Shown here piece after piece: positions 19,733-26,747 of a DNA stretch of 26,747 nt (within the stretch, counting starts at the first letter, position 1; every line of letters begins with the position of its first letter). The notes below the pieces were generated by a model, which searched no databases, was not told the DNA's origin, and saw only the letters and a program-made list of their open reading frames with translations. The translations under genes and the position numbers were made by a program. The DNA comes from CAYNBT01 sp964396025 (GTDB taxonomy: Bacteria > Patescibacteriota > WWE3 > UBA101185 > UBA10185): contig CAYNBT010000011.1 in NCBI GenBank assembly GCA_964396025.1, positions 1 to 26,747 on the forward strand, given 5' to 3'.

Positions 19733-19877
19733 ATGCATCCGCTTTACTATGCACAAGGTACGATACCACGCGATCTATAAAAGCCTCAGCAGACTCATCT
19801 GGATCCTGCGGCGGAAGTCCCAAAGTAGCGGCGGTCTGCGTTGCCCATTCTAGTGTATATTCATCTTCAAGATTCAT
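19731..19877 (-). CDS. Hypothetical acidic mini-protein, 48 aa
   Basis: Acidic, helical mini-protein (MNLEDEYTLEWATQTAATLGL, then DESAEAFIDRVVSYLV). The ATG at 19877 has a strong SD ACGGAGGA; the frame is open to 19952 inside the neighbouring gene, but has no start signal there. It lies 11 bases after 19889-20245 in the same direction, so probably the second gene of that transcript. Its stop touches the T tract of the convergent terminator. Not recognised. Confidence 0.72.
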   Translation of the reverse strand: MNLEDEYTLEWATQTAATLGLPPQDPDESAEAFIDRVVSYLVHSKADA

Positions 19878-19888
19878 TGCGTCCTCCG

Positions 19889-20245
19889 TTAGGATAGGTA
19901 GAACAATAAGTAAAGCAAAACTGTGATAAGAGACAAAAATATGGGTAAACAACCGTACCTAGCCCCTGTGGACTCAACCACAGCGTTAGGCGCTAAGCGA
20001 AAACGGCTCTCAAACGCACTAAGGTATCTTGCCTTAAAAGAGGTGGTGGCAATGTGTGCACCTAAACCAGCTAGCAACGCATAGCTACAACCCAATGCGA
20101 ATATATACTCCGTGGACAAGCCCAATACTACTGCAGCTCCAACTAGTACAAGGCCCAACACCAACTCTAAGTAGTTGATAAAGTATCCTTGCACAGAAAC
20201 ACTAACTGGCCCTTCCTCTAAAAACCGTGTCTCGGACGGGGTCAT
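19889..20245 (-). CDS. Small membrane protein, 118 aa, about three TM
   Basis: A short N-terminal cytoplasmic part (MTPSETRFLEEGPVSVSVQG) is followed by TM helices at about residues 22-42, 46-66 and 98-117, with a loop FKARYLSAFESRFRLAPNAVVESTG between the second and third. SD AGGAGGAG lies 5-6 bases before the ATG. Upstream, TAGAAT is a possible -10, without a good -35. Not recognised. Confidence 0.75.
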   Translation of the reverse strand: MTPSETRFLEEGPVSVSVQGYFINYLELVLGLVLVGAAVVLGLSTEYIFALGCSYALLAGLGAHIATTSFKARYLSAFESRFRLAPNAVVESTGARYGCLPIFLSLITVLLYLLFYLS

Positions 20246-20319
20246 GGTCTCCTCCTATGGCGAAATTGCCGGAATTCTAGCACGAAAAACAGGCGGTGTC
20301 GTATGAGGCTCGCAAAAAA

Positions 20320-21537
20320 CTACTTCTTTAAGATGATAGCGTTAGGCAAAGATCTTCCAGGACCAACCACATAAGAACCATTTATATACATGGCAGAGCT
20401 GCCTCCTCCATCCAGATTAAGTGCATCCTGAGCCCCTAAACTTTTCATAACATAAGCAGCATCAACCACAGTTGCATTAGAAATTATCGCCAAATACAAA
20501 TTGCTTTTACCTACACCGATAGCACCGCGTAAACCTTTAACATCCTTTTGATATGAAGTGAGTTTACCAGTATCTACCACAACATTTCCGTCTTTGAGCA
20601 GACTAGGGTAGTTCGAAACACCGGCAGTTACACCATCACCGTCATAATCCGGCGATTTTTTATAAAATTTCGCTGATGAACCATTGAATGTTGCGAGTCC
20701 AGTATCTCCCCAAGACAATGCATCTTCATTTAGCCACTTGCCTGAACTTGATTTGTAAAAAGCATAATCACTTGAGTTAACTTTCCCGCTACAGGATGCG
20801 TAGTCTGGCGGGCAAAAATAAGCCGAGTTCATTCCTGCATATCCTCCGTTATCCTGAACGTGTTGTGCGAGTGACTTGGTTGGGCAGTTATCAGAACAGT
20901 CGTCTCCGTTAGCAGCTGCAGTAACAACTTTGACGCTGGAAAGTGAGGTTTTAATCAAATACACACCAAATTTGCCTTTTTCCGTATCTACAGTCACATA
21001 ATTGTAACCTGAACCTACGCTAGTTGCAGGAGGGGGCAGTGTGGCCAAATAGTCTTTATATTGCTTATCCAAAGAAGCGAGTGACGCAGTAACTTCCTCT
21101 GTAATTTTGGTGAAGTCCTTTTTTAGCAGCAGCTCTCCCCAAGCGGCCACTTTCTTCTCATAATCGGCGGTAGCTAACTTGGCGGCACTATTGCGCAAAA
21201 CAGTATCGGAAAATTTCTTGTACTGGGCGTATATCTTTTGAATTTCGGTAAATTCTTTGTTATCTTGCTTCTTAAGCAATTCTTCCATTTGAAGACTTAG
21301 CTTATCAAGTTCCCCACTCAGCCTGATTCGTTCCGAGGTTCTAAGATGCTCTTCGTAAAGTACAGATAGGTAAGTTTTATCAAATTCGTCTTGCCTTTTA
21401 TCAAGTGTCAAAAAATCTTGGCGAATATCTTTAAGTTGAGAATAGAAATATACAGAAGCAACAACGCCAGAAACAACTACTATCAAAAACGTCAAAAGAA
21501 ACCTAAATGCGTAAATTTTATAAAATAGTTCTTTCAT
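20320..21537 (-). CDS. Membrane-anchored phosphodiester glycosidase (NAGPA domain), 405 aa
   Basis: One TM helix (about residues 11-31) is followed by a long coiled coil (about 33-165, KDIRQDFLTLDKRQDEFDKT, LDKLSLQMEELLKKQ). The rest is a phosphodiester glycosidase domain of the NAGPA/PF09992 type: VTAAANGD, AGMNSAYFCP, GAIGVGKSNLYLAIIS and the signature NLDGGGSSAMYING near residue 380. Such enzymes remove N-acetylglucosamine or similar groups in phosphodiester linkage and sit outside the cell. Four cysteines (in DDCSDNC and YFCPPDYASC) could form disulfides, fitting an exported protein. Last gene of a four-gene minus-strand operon; 8 bases after 21546-22169 with no clear SD. Confidence 0.88.
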   Translation of the reverse strand: MKELFYKIYAFRFLLTFLIVVVSGVVASVYFYSQLKDIRQDFLTLDKRQDEFDKTYLSVLYEEHLRTSERIRLSGELDKLSLQMEELLKKQDNKEFTEIQKIYAQYKKFSDTVLRNSAAKLATADYEKKVAAWGELLLKKDFTKITEEVTASLASLDKQYKDYLATLPPPATSVGSGYNYVTVDTEKGKFGVYLIKTSLSSVKVVTAAANGDDCSDNCPTKSLAQHVQDNGGYAGMNSAYFCPPDYASCSGKVNSSDYAFYKSSSGKWLNEDALSWGDTGLATFNGSSAKFYKKSPDYDGDGVTAGVSNYPSLLKDGNVVVDTGKLTSYQKDVKGLRGAIGVGKSNLYLAIISNATVVDAAYVMKSLGAQDALNLDGGGSSAMYINGSYVVGPGRSLPNAIILKK

Positions 21538-21545
21538 ATAAACAA

Positions 21546-22169
21546 TTATTCTACGGCAAGCAGAAGCTCCCCCGAATTTCTAAGCAGACCGCTGCTTAAA
21601 CTAAATTCTTTGTAACCGAGTTTTAAAGTATCGCTATCTTGCCACACAGGTGCCAAAAAGTTTCTGGAGGTATTTTCAGGGGCGCTGCCTTCTGTGTAAT
21701 TTTTAAGGTTCCCATCTTTAATCCGATACACAAATACATCAGAAAAATCCTTGGGTCCTTCATAGCTATTGAACGCAATATACTTACTATCAGGTGACCA
21801 TACGCAGTTTTTTCCTATACCTACTTTGTTTAAACCTGAACCACCAACAGAAGCCGCATAAAGATTTGTCTTTCCATCAACCAAGTGACCCAAAAAACAA
21901 AACCCCGCGTTGTTAGGAGAAACAATTATGTCAGAGAACTTAACTACGTATTCGTTTGAAAAAGCACTTAACTCAAAGAGAAGTTTATCTGCATTACCAG
22001 AGGGCGATAACGTATAAATATCATTACCCAAAATTGTTACCGAAGAATAACCACCAAGATCTACAGCGCGCTGAGAGGTGGTAATCTTTCCACGGCTTAT
22101 CACATAAATTATGCCCGCAAAGATTAACACAAACAGTATGAGCGTTTTCTTTGAGTAGTTTTTTAGCAT
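21546..22169 (-). CDS. Membrane-anchored protein with PD40/TolB-like beta-propeller repeat, 207 aa
   Basis: An N-terminal signal anchor (about residues 9-25) is followed by an extracytoplasmic beta-rich domain. The repeat CVWSPDSKYIAFNSYEGPKDFSDVFVYRI is a typical PD40 (WD40-like) blade, and an earlier IIVSPNNAGFCFLGHLVDGKTNLYAAS seems to be another. At 207 residues it is too short for a full six- or seven-blade propeller. Starts 4 bases after the aldolase stop, in the same operon as the phosphodiester glycosidase. Confidence 0.75.
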   Translation of the reverse strand: MLKNYSKKTLILFVLIFAGIIYVISRGKITTSQRAVDLGGYSSVTILGNDIYTLSPSGNADKLLFELSAFSNEYVVKFSDIIVSPNNAGFCFLGHLVDGKTNLYAASVGGSGLNKVGIGKNCVWSPDSKYIAFNSYEGPKDFSDVFVYRIKDGNLKNYTEGSAPENTSRNFLAPVWQDSDTLKLGYKEFSLSSGLLRNSGELLLAVE

Positions 22170-22173
22170 AAAT

Positions 22174-23583
22174 CTAACCCGAAACCCCTTCTATGTGTTC
22201 TTTAGTCACAGAAGCCTTGCCAAAGTTTTCGACAGGTTTTAAAAATTTAGATGTCTTAACATAGGTTTGCACCACATCCTTAGTATCTTCCACACCCAAT
22301 TGTTCAAACAAAAATGCCAAACGCTTTGAAACAGTCTCAAAGAGGTCTTTTTTTATCAAAGGATCCATATTCCACAACAAACGCTTAAAGGCTCCCATGG
22401 CTTTTTTTCTCGTTCGATAATAGAACTGCTCATCAGACCAAGAATCTTCCCTGTCGGCTGATTTATGATCATCCATCCATTTTTGCATCTTTAGAGTAAG
22501 TTCTTGCGGAAACCTCGGATGATCCAAAAGCAGATTTTGAAATCCTGTGGCCAAATGAATTTCTAAGGTGTGATAGTTTGGAAAAACATGGAATTTTTCG
22601 TCGGGCAGTGTAGAAGCCCCATGCTGCACAGCACCACCTATACCATAATCTTCTCGACCAAAGTCAGAAATTTCCTTTATGATATCCAGATCAATGTTCA
22701 TCTCCTGCACATGTCCCGTTGCATCAATCACCCCACCGTGACTTGTGCCTGTTTGGATACTTACTTTACTAAGAAGAGGGGCATTTATAGTCCAGCGGTC
22801 ATACAACCCTCCCATAAAGGCTTTAAAATCGTCTAGGGTAGAGTTTTTACCCCCTATATGCCCTATTTCACCCCCAATGGAGACAGATACACCCTGAGGG
22901 GCGTTTGCGCGTATAAAGCCGGCTAACTCCCATGTCGCGTCAATATTAGGGCGCTGCTGGTCGTCCACGGATTCCTTGGAAAGATCAACAAGGGTAGAGG
23001 CGTCAATATCGATGTTGTAAAATCCTGCAGACATAGCTTCTGCAGAAAGGGTGGTAAGTTTCTCTAATTCACCGCTTTTGGCAATTCCCATAGCCGCAGC
23101 CTTAACCTGAAAATGATCTCCTTGAATAAACACCGGTCCATCCCAACCCGCCTTGATAGCTCCAGCCAAGATACATGCGCTGTATTCTTCGGGGGATTGG
23201 TCGGTATAACCCATTTCGCTTCGTGCAATCTCGCAAATCACAGCTCCTACTTTTTTCTGCTTGGCCACAGAAAATAAGGTATGTGAGAAGTCAAAGGTAA
23301 GAGTGCGAATATTGATTGCGGGAACAGTAAAAAGTTTTTGAATCTTATCTTGCCCACGGGCTAGGTATAGTCCTTCAATTGATGCCGGAAATATACCTAC
23401 GGAGTGCGCAATGTTCCAGATTAACCAACGCGCCGTAGTCTTTTCATCATCTTTTCCAAACACGGCATACTCTACCAATGAATCTATTACTATACCGCGA
23501 AGCCTGTCATAATCCAGAACCTTAAAACTTTGTGTATCGACTATGTTAGAAACTAAAGACAAAACATTATTGTTGGGCATCAT
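22174..23583 (-). CDS. fba: Class II fructose-bisphosphate aldolase-family protein, 469 aa
   Basis: The protein has the class II aldolase landmarks in order: FIQGDHFQ (154-159; the Asp-x-His place of the catalytic Asp and first zinc His), NIDIDAS (190-196), SIGGEIG (236-241; zinc-site Glu), QTGTSHGG (277-284) and GGAVQHGAST (317-325; the phosphate loop and second His). It is longer than the usual 300-360 residues, with about 85 extra N-terminal residues and a helical C-terminus after about residue 350. Likely glycolytic role: interconversion of fructose-1,6-bisphosphate and triose phosphates; a tagatose-bisphosphate or other sugar substrate is possible. Its first ATG overlaps the upstream gene by 17 bases. 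Confidence 0.85.
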   Translation of the reverse strand: MMPNNNVLSLVSNIVDTQSFKVLDYDRLRGIVIDSLVEYAVFGKDDEKTTARWLIWNIAHSVGIFPASIEGLYLARGQDKIQKLFTVPAINIRTLTFDFSHTLFSVAKQKKVGAVICEIARSEMGYTDQSPEEYSACILAGAIKAGWDGPVFIQGDHFQVKAAAMGIAKSGELEKLTTLSAEAMSAGFYNIDIDASTLVDLSKESVDDQQRPNIDATWELAGFIRANAPQGVSVSIGGEIGHIGGKNSTLDDFKAFMGGLYDRWTINAPLLSKVSIQTGTSHGGVIDATGHVQEMNIDLDIIKEISDFGREDYGIGGAVQHGASTLPDEKFHVFPNYHTLEIHLATGFQNLLLDHPRFPQELTLKMQKWMDDHKSADREDSWSDEQFYYRTRKKAMGAFKRLLWNMDPLIKKDLFETVSKRLAFLFEQLGVEDTKDVVQTYVKTSKFLKPVENFGKASVTKEHIEGVSG

Positions 23584-24073
23584 CTAAAGAATAGTAGAGA
23601 ATCAGCGAATCTTCAATCATTTCTATGCGTTTGAGTGTTTTGTCTTTTGCGTCTTGCGCGACACGGCGCATTATATAAGCAAGATAATCATTGAGTTCTT
23701 TGACTTCCGGTTGTTTTTGGGGCAAATCGGTTATTTGGAGGTTTTTTCTGTCTGAAGAAACATGCACGTTTGCCAAAAACTCACTGCCATCTTGCTGTAT
23801 TGCTAAAACAGTAGCGCGACGAAACCCTAAATCCAACTTTACGTCTTTGGGTGCAGTGGCTGACGAAGTTGTCTCCAAGATTTCTTGCAAAAACTGATTA
23901 GCTGAGTCTTCGCTCAAAACTGCTTTGTAAAGTTTTCCAGCATCATCAATGTCATTAGAACTACCTAAATCCACAAGTTGGGTTGGAGCATTCCCTAGCG
24001 ATAGGTCTCTGTACATAAAAAAAGCAAAGGCAACAAACCCTCCATATAAAAAATGCTTTGCTGTTAGTCTCAT
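23567..24073 (-). CDS. Hypothetical membrane-anchored protein, 168 aa, leaderless
   Basis: An N-terminal signal anchor (about residues 7-21) is followed by an extracytoplasmic domain of about 145 residues: TQLVDLGSSNDIDDAGKLYKAVLSE, then VKLDLGFRRATVLAIQQDG and a C-terminal helix region VKELNDYLAYIMRRVAQDAKDKTLKRIE. Not recognised. The ATG at 24073 follows TATAAT by 7 bases; the longer frame (to 24199) overlaps the divergent ZIP gene and promoter. First gene of the operon that includes the aldolase. Confidence 0.75.
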   Translation of the reverse strand: MRLTAKHFLYGGFVAFAFFMYRDLSLGNAPTQLVDLGSSNDIDDAGKLYKAVLSEDSANQFLQEILETTSSATAPKDVKLDLGFRRATVLAIQQDGSEFLANVHVSSDRKNLQITDLPQKQPEVKELNDYLAYIMRRVAQDAKDKTLKRIEMIEDSLILYYSLDDAQQ

Positions 24074-24086
24074 GTGATAAATTATA
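24074..24086 (-). promoter_or_regulatory. Leaderless promoter of the 24073-20320 operon
   Basis: Minus strand TATAAT (24086-24081), 7 bases, ATG at 24073. Confidence 0.7.
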
Positions 24087-24091
24087 GCAAG

Positions 24092-24107
24092 TGCTAAAAT
24101 AACAGCA
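24092..24107 (+). promoter_or_regulatory. Leaderless extended -10 promoter of the ZIP gene
   Basis: TGC TAAAAT (24092-24100), 6 bases, ATG at 24107. Only 8 bases separate its -10 from the divergent minus-strand -10. Confidence 0.68.
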
Positions 24108-24838
24108 TGTTCACATCGATCATGTTGGCCACAATACTTGTAAGCGCTGTGTCTGTAATAGGCGTGATTTTGGTGTTTTCCAAGAAAAATCTCATACACA
24201 AGTACTTAATATACTTTGTGTCTCTTTCGGCAGGAACATTGATTGGTGGCGCATTTCTACATTTGCTTCCCGAAGCTAACGAATTGTTTCAAGAAGAAAA
24301 TTACTTTTTATATGTGATAGCTGCTTTTATTGTGTTTTTTGTGGTAGAAAAGTTTCTGCATTGGCATCACTGTCACAACGAAGACTGTAGCGAGCATACG
24401 TTCGGTTATATGTCTCTTATAGGCGATGCTTTTCACAATTTCATAGACGGCACTTTGATAGCCGCGGCCTTTATCACAAGCGCAGAAGTGGGTATTGCAA
24501 CCACACTGGCCATTGCATTACACGAGCTACCTCAAGAGATTGGGGACCTTAGTGTTTTGATTCATGCAGGTTTTTCCAAAAGGAAGGCTTTGCTACTAAA
24601 CTTTGGCATAGCCCTTACAGCACTTGCAGGCGCTGTTTTTGGTTATGTGTTTTCTACAAATTCAGGCGAATTCACAAGATATCTAATTCCTTTTGCTGCA
24701 GGCGGATTTATTTATGTTGCAATGTCAGACTTGGTGCCTGAAATCAAAAAGGAGACAAATATCATTGTCTCGCTAAAAAGCCTGCTTTTTATGCTCCTTG
24801 GCATAGCTTTAATGTATTTTTTGGGTCAGCTTGAATGA
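24107..24838 (+). CDS. ZIP-family divalent metal transporter, 243 aa
   Basis: Seven to eight TM helices. The helix IV signature DAFHNFIDG (108-115) and helix V signature HELPQEIGD (139-147) give the metal-site residues of ZIP transporters. The loop HWHHCHNEDCSEH (85-97), between TM3 and TM4, is His/Cys-rich, as in the family's variable metal-binding loop. It should import zinc or a similar ion into the cytoplasm. Leaderless ATG at 24107, 6 bases after TAAAAT. Its stop overlaps the next start by 4 bases (ATGA). Confidence 0.92.
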   Translation: MFTSIMLATILVSAVSVIGVILVFSKKNLIHKYLIYFVSLSAGTLIGGAFLHLLPEANELFQEENYFLYVIAAFIVFFVVEKFLHWHHCHNEDCSEHTFGYMSLIGDAFHNFIDGTLIAAAFITSAEVGIATTLAIALHELPQEIGDLSVLIHAGFSKRKALLLNFGIALTALAGAVFGYVFSTNSGEFTRYLIPFAAGGFIYVAMSDLVPEIKKETNIIVSLKSLLFMLLGIALMYFLGQLE

Positions 24839-25305
24839 AAAAAAAGATGTATCTTTACGGGTTGATTGCATTGCTAGCCTTAATAGTTGTATATGCTATT
24901 GCTTACAAATCAGATAGTACTTTCACCAAAAACAACGTGGAAGTTAAGGTGAATAACAGCACAGTTGTTGCAGAGATTGCCAACACAGAAATGGAACGCA
25001 CAAAAGGACTAATGTTTAGAAAATCGCTGGCAGAAAATGCAGGTATGCTCTTTATCTTCCCCTATCAAGCAGAACACGCCTTCTGGATGGCAAACACCAA
25101 AATAGCACTGGATATCATTTGGGCAGACGAGAACAAACAGATAGTTCATATCAACCACAATACCCCACCGTGCACCCAAACAGGCAATTTCGCTTCGTAC
25201 TGCACAACATACAAACCAAATGCAAAAGCCAAGTATGTTCTGGAAGTTAATGCGGGGTGGGCAAAGGCAAACAACGTAAAAACTGGCGATAAACTCGTAT
25301 TTTAG
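24835..25305 (+). CDS. DUF192-family exported protein, 156 aa
   Basis: An N-terminal signal or anchor helix (about residues 5-23) is followed by one DUF192 domain. Recognisable motifs are EMERTKGLMFRKSL, AGMLFIFP, HAFWMANTKIALDIIWAD, then YVLEVNAGWAKANNVKTGDKL, which covers the whole family fold. DUF192 proteins are small extracytoplasmic beta-barrels of unknown function. Translationally coupled to the ZIP transporter (ATGA overlap), which suggests, but does not prove, a joint role in metal handling. Confidence 0.9.
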   Translation: MKKKMYLYGLIALLALIVVYAIAYKSDSTFTKNNVEVKVNNSTVVAEIANTEMERTKGLMFRKSLAENAGMLFIFPYQAEHAFWMANTKIALDIIWADENKQIVHINHNTPPCTQTGNFASYCTTYKPNAKAKYVLEVNAGWAKANNVKTGDKLVF

Positions 25306-25309
25306 CTAG

Positions 25310-25315
25310 TATTAT
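25310..25315 (+). promoter_or_regulatory. Possible -10 box for pgi
   Basis: TATTAT 18 bases before the ATG at 25334, 4 bases after the DUF192 stop. No SD of note and no good -35. Confidence 0.4.
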
Positions 25316-25333
25316 AGGTAGGTTCCTGCTCAT

Positions 25334-26614
25334 ATGAAATATAAATATATAGAAACTGCAAAAATAAGCTTTGATAAAACCGTAAAGTACTGGAAAGAAA
25401 TCTCTGACTACAATGAAAAGTTAAATAATGCAATGTCGGCAGATGATTATAATACGCCCGAAAGTGCAGTTAGGCTTTCGTTTGATGTGGCAAACATTCA
25501 ACAAGTGATGGAATTGAAAGAAAAGCTGGTGGATAAAAATCTCAAATATTTCATCAATATAGGGATTGGAGGATCAAGTTTGGGAGCCAAAGCCGTTTAT
25601 GATACTATTGCAGGTTTTACTGATTTCATAGAACCGGATCGATTTCCAAAAATGATATTTGCAGATACAAATGACTCGTACTTTTTATCTAAGGTTCAAA
25701 CACTCATTAAGAAATACAAACCGGAACCAAACGAACTGCTTATCAACGTAATATGCAAATCCGGTCAAACATCCGAAACTCTGGAAAATCTAGAAGTTCT
25801 AGCCGGATGCGTAAAAGAGTTTAGATCAAGATTAGTAATCACCACCGGCGAACAATCGCAGCTTTGGGAACAAGCAAAAAAGTTGGGTATTCCCGTTTTG
25901 CCCATACCAAAAATGGTGGGGGGCAGATTCTCGGTTTTCTCATGCGTAGGGTTATTTCCGCTTGCATGCGTAGGACTTAACATCGTGGAATTGTTAGAAG
26001 GCGCAATGATGGCAACGCAAAAAGGGCTTGCGCGTGAATATGAACAAAACCACGCGGCGCTCTCAGCCATTTTAACTTACTTACACTACAAGGCCGGAAA
26101 AGGTGTTGTTGATCACTTCTTCTTCCATCCAGAACTGGAATCACTTGGAAAGTGGCAAAGACAACTTATGGCGGAAAGCTTGGGCAAAGACGGAAAAGGT
26201 ATTACACCAACCGTATCTATAGGATCAAGCGACTTACACTCGGTTGCACAATTGTATCTGGGCGGCCCAAAAGATAAATTCTTTGAATTTGTTTGGGGCA
26301 AACATCAAGGAGTGGAAGTGGAAATTCCAAAAACCGCACTAATGCCGGTTTTGATGGAGGAGATAAAAGGTAAAACCCCCGAGCAAGTCATGGAAGCAAT
26401 TTATAAAGGAGTTAAAACTGCCTTCAAAAACCACGAACTGCCCTTTGTGGAATTTATATTGGATGACATCAACGAAAAATCTATTGGGGAATTCATGCAG
26501 TTTAAAATGATTGAAACCATGTACCTAGCTAAATTGATGGGTGTAAACGCTTTTGATCAGCCAGATGTGGAACACTATAAAGTGGAAACTAAGAAAATTC
26601 TCAAAAACATGTAA
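25334..26614 (+). CDS. pgi: Glucose-6-phosphate isomerase
   Basis: The 426-aa protein contains the PGI landmarks in order: NIGIGGSSLGAK (75-86), the phosphate-binding loop KSGQTSET (142-149), GGRFSVFSCVGLFP (196-209), ESLGKDGKG (281-289, with the catalytic-base Glu), DLHSVAQLYLGGP (300-312) and a late Lys near 420 (VEHYKVE). Length is in the short bacterial class, not the 550-residue enterobacterial one. It converts glucose-6-phosphate and fructose-6-phosphate in the cytoplasm. With the aldolase-family gene 2 kb to the left it makes two glycolytic-type steps in this window. Start ATG 25334; the 5' signals are weak. Confidence 0.95.
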   Translation: MKYKYIETAKISFDKTVKYWKEISDYNEKLNNAMSADDYNTPESAVRLSFDVANIQQVMELKEKLVDKNLKYFINIGIGGSSLGAKAVYDTIAGFTDFIEPDRFPKMIFADTNDSYFLSKVQTLIKKYKPEPNELLINVICKSGQTSETLENLEVLAGCVKEFRSRLVITTGEQSQLWEQAKKLGIPVLPIPKMVGGRFSVFSCVGLFPLACVGLNIVELLEGAMMATQKGLAREYEQNHAALSAILTYLHYKAGKGVVDHFFFHPELESLGKWQRQLMAESLGKDGKGITPTVSIGSSDLHSVAQLYLGGPKDKFFEFVWGKHQGVEVEIPKTALMPVLMEEIKGKTPEQVMEAIYKGVKTAFKNHELPFVEFILDDINEKSIGEFMQFKMIETMYLAKLMGVNAFDQPDVEHYKVETKKILKNM

Positions 26615-26637
26615 AAAATTAAGATAGCCAAGATAGA

Positions 26638-26680
26638 GCAAAAAAGAAAAAGCGCGTTAACTTGTGGTTGAACGCGCTTG
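26638..26680 (-). terminator. Terminator of the minus-strand gene at the right edge
   Basis: Perfect nine-base arms AAGCGCGTT (26651-26659) and AACGCGCTT (26672-26680). The A-rich run before the first arm becomes a U tract on the minus strand. It could also stop pgi transcripts, but has no plus-strand T run. Confidence 0.88.
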
Positions 26681-26694
26681 AAAGCGAGGTAGCT

Positions 26695-26747
26695 TAGAAG
26701 ATAGCTACGAGTCCAAGAATCAAAAGGGCCAAGGCAGCTGCGGGGGG
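26695..26747 (-). CDS. C-terminal end of a membrane or tail-anchored protein (partial)
   Basis: The minus strand reads PPAAALALLILGLVAIF then TAA at 26697-26695, followed by a strong terminator 14 bases on. The visible residues look like a C-terminal hydrophobic helix. The remainder lies outside the window. Confidence 0.65.

Noticed and set aside
1..26747. CRISPR array, tRNA or rRNA genes
   Set aside because: No regularly spaced direct repeats, no cloverleaf with TTCGA arms and no rRNA-like conserved blocks were noticed on reading; a covariance-model scan was not possible.
1..26747. UGA recoded to glycine (code 25)
   Set aside because: Several genes end in TGA at the family-expected place (ZIP at 24838, the partial gene at 3900) and conserved genes contain no in-frame TGA.

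Overview
The window looks like a chromosomal piece of a Patescibacteria (CPR) genome, perhaps from the Microgenomates/WWE3 side. This is an inference. It rests on the many very small orphan proteins, heavy use of leaderless genes, a DUF5679-like mini-protein, a DipZ-type CcdA fusion and a divergent 470-residue class II aldolase. TGA works as a stop throughout (for example the ATGA overlaps at 3897 and 24835), which argues against the UGA-glycine code of Absconditabacteria/Gracilibacteria. One run of 100 Ns (3506-3605) is a scaffold gap. I saw no rRNA, tRNA, CRISPR array, transposase or integrase.

Layout. Positions 1-5.8 kb hold small orphan genes, a two-domain VOC protein, two related DUF3592-like membrane proteins, and two secreted proteins. 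Positions 5.9-8.1 kb hold a membrane-anchored thioredoxin and a DipZ-like CcdA-redoxin-CBM fusion, an extracytoplasmic thiol redox pair. Positions 8.1-19.9 kb are a long run of mostly single orphan genes, many of them 1-4 TM membrane proteins and most with their own promoter, Shine-Dalgarno and terminator. Recognisable genes among them are an MTH1-like Nudix hydrolase, a deoxyribosyltransferase-like/RHH fusion and a GT39-like membrane glycosyltransferase. Positions 19.9-24.1 kb carry minus-strand genes: a class II aldolase, a PD40-like protein and a membrane-anchored phosphodiester glycosidase in one operon, plus two small genes. Positions 24.1-26.6 kb carry a ZIP transporter, a DUF192 protein and glucose-6-phosphate isomerase. 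The C-terminus of another minus-strand gene enters at the right edge.

The main new observation is regulatory: the genes fall into two expression classes. Many of the orphan, SD-bearing genes are preceded by a short palindromic element, CTATAG (usually CCTATAG or its complement CTATAGG), mostly 0-5 bp upstream of the -35 box of a sigma70-type promoter. Two divergent gene pairs share one copy between back-to-back promoters. The second class, mostly conserved or enzymatic genes, lacks this element. These genes are leaderless, with the -10 box ending 6 (sometimes 7-8) bases before the start codon. Many starts therefore lie well inside the longest open frame (900, 4380, 4969, 9973, 11124, 13849, 14249, 24073), and one small gene at 19201 seems to start with CTG.
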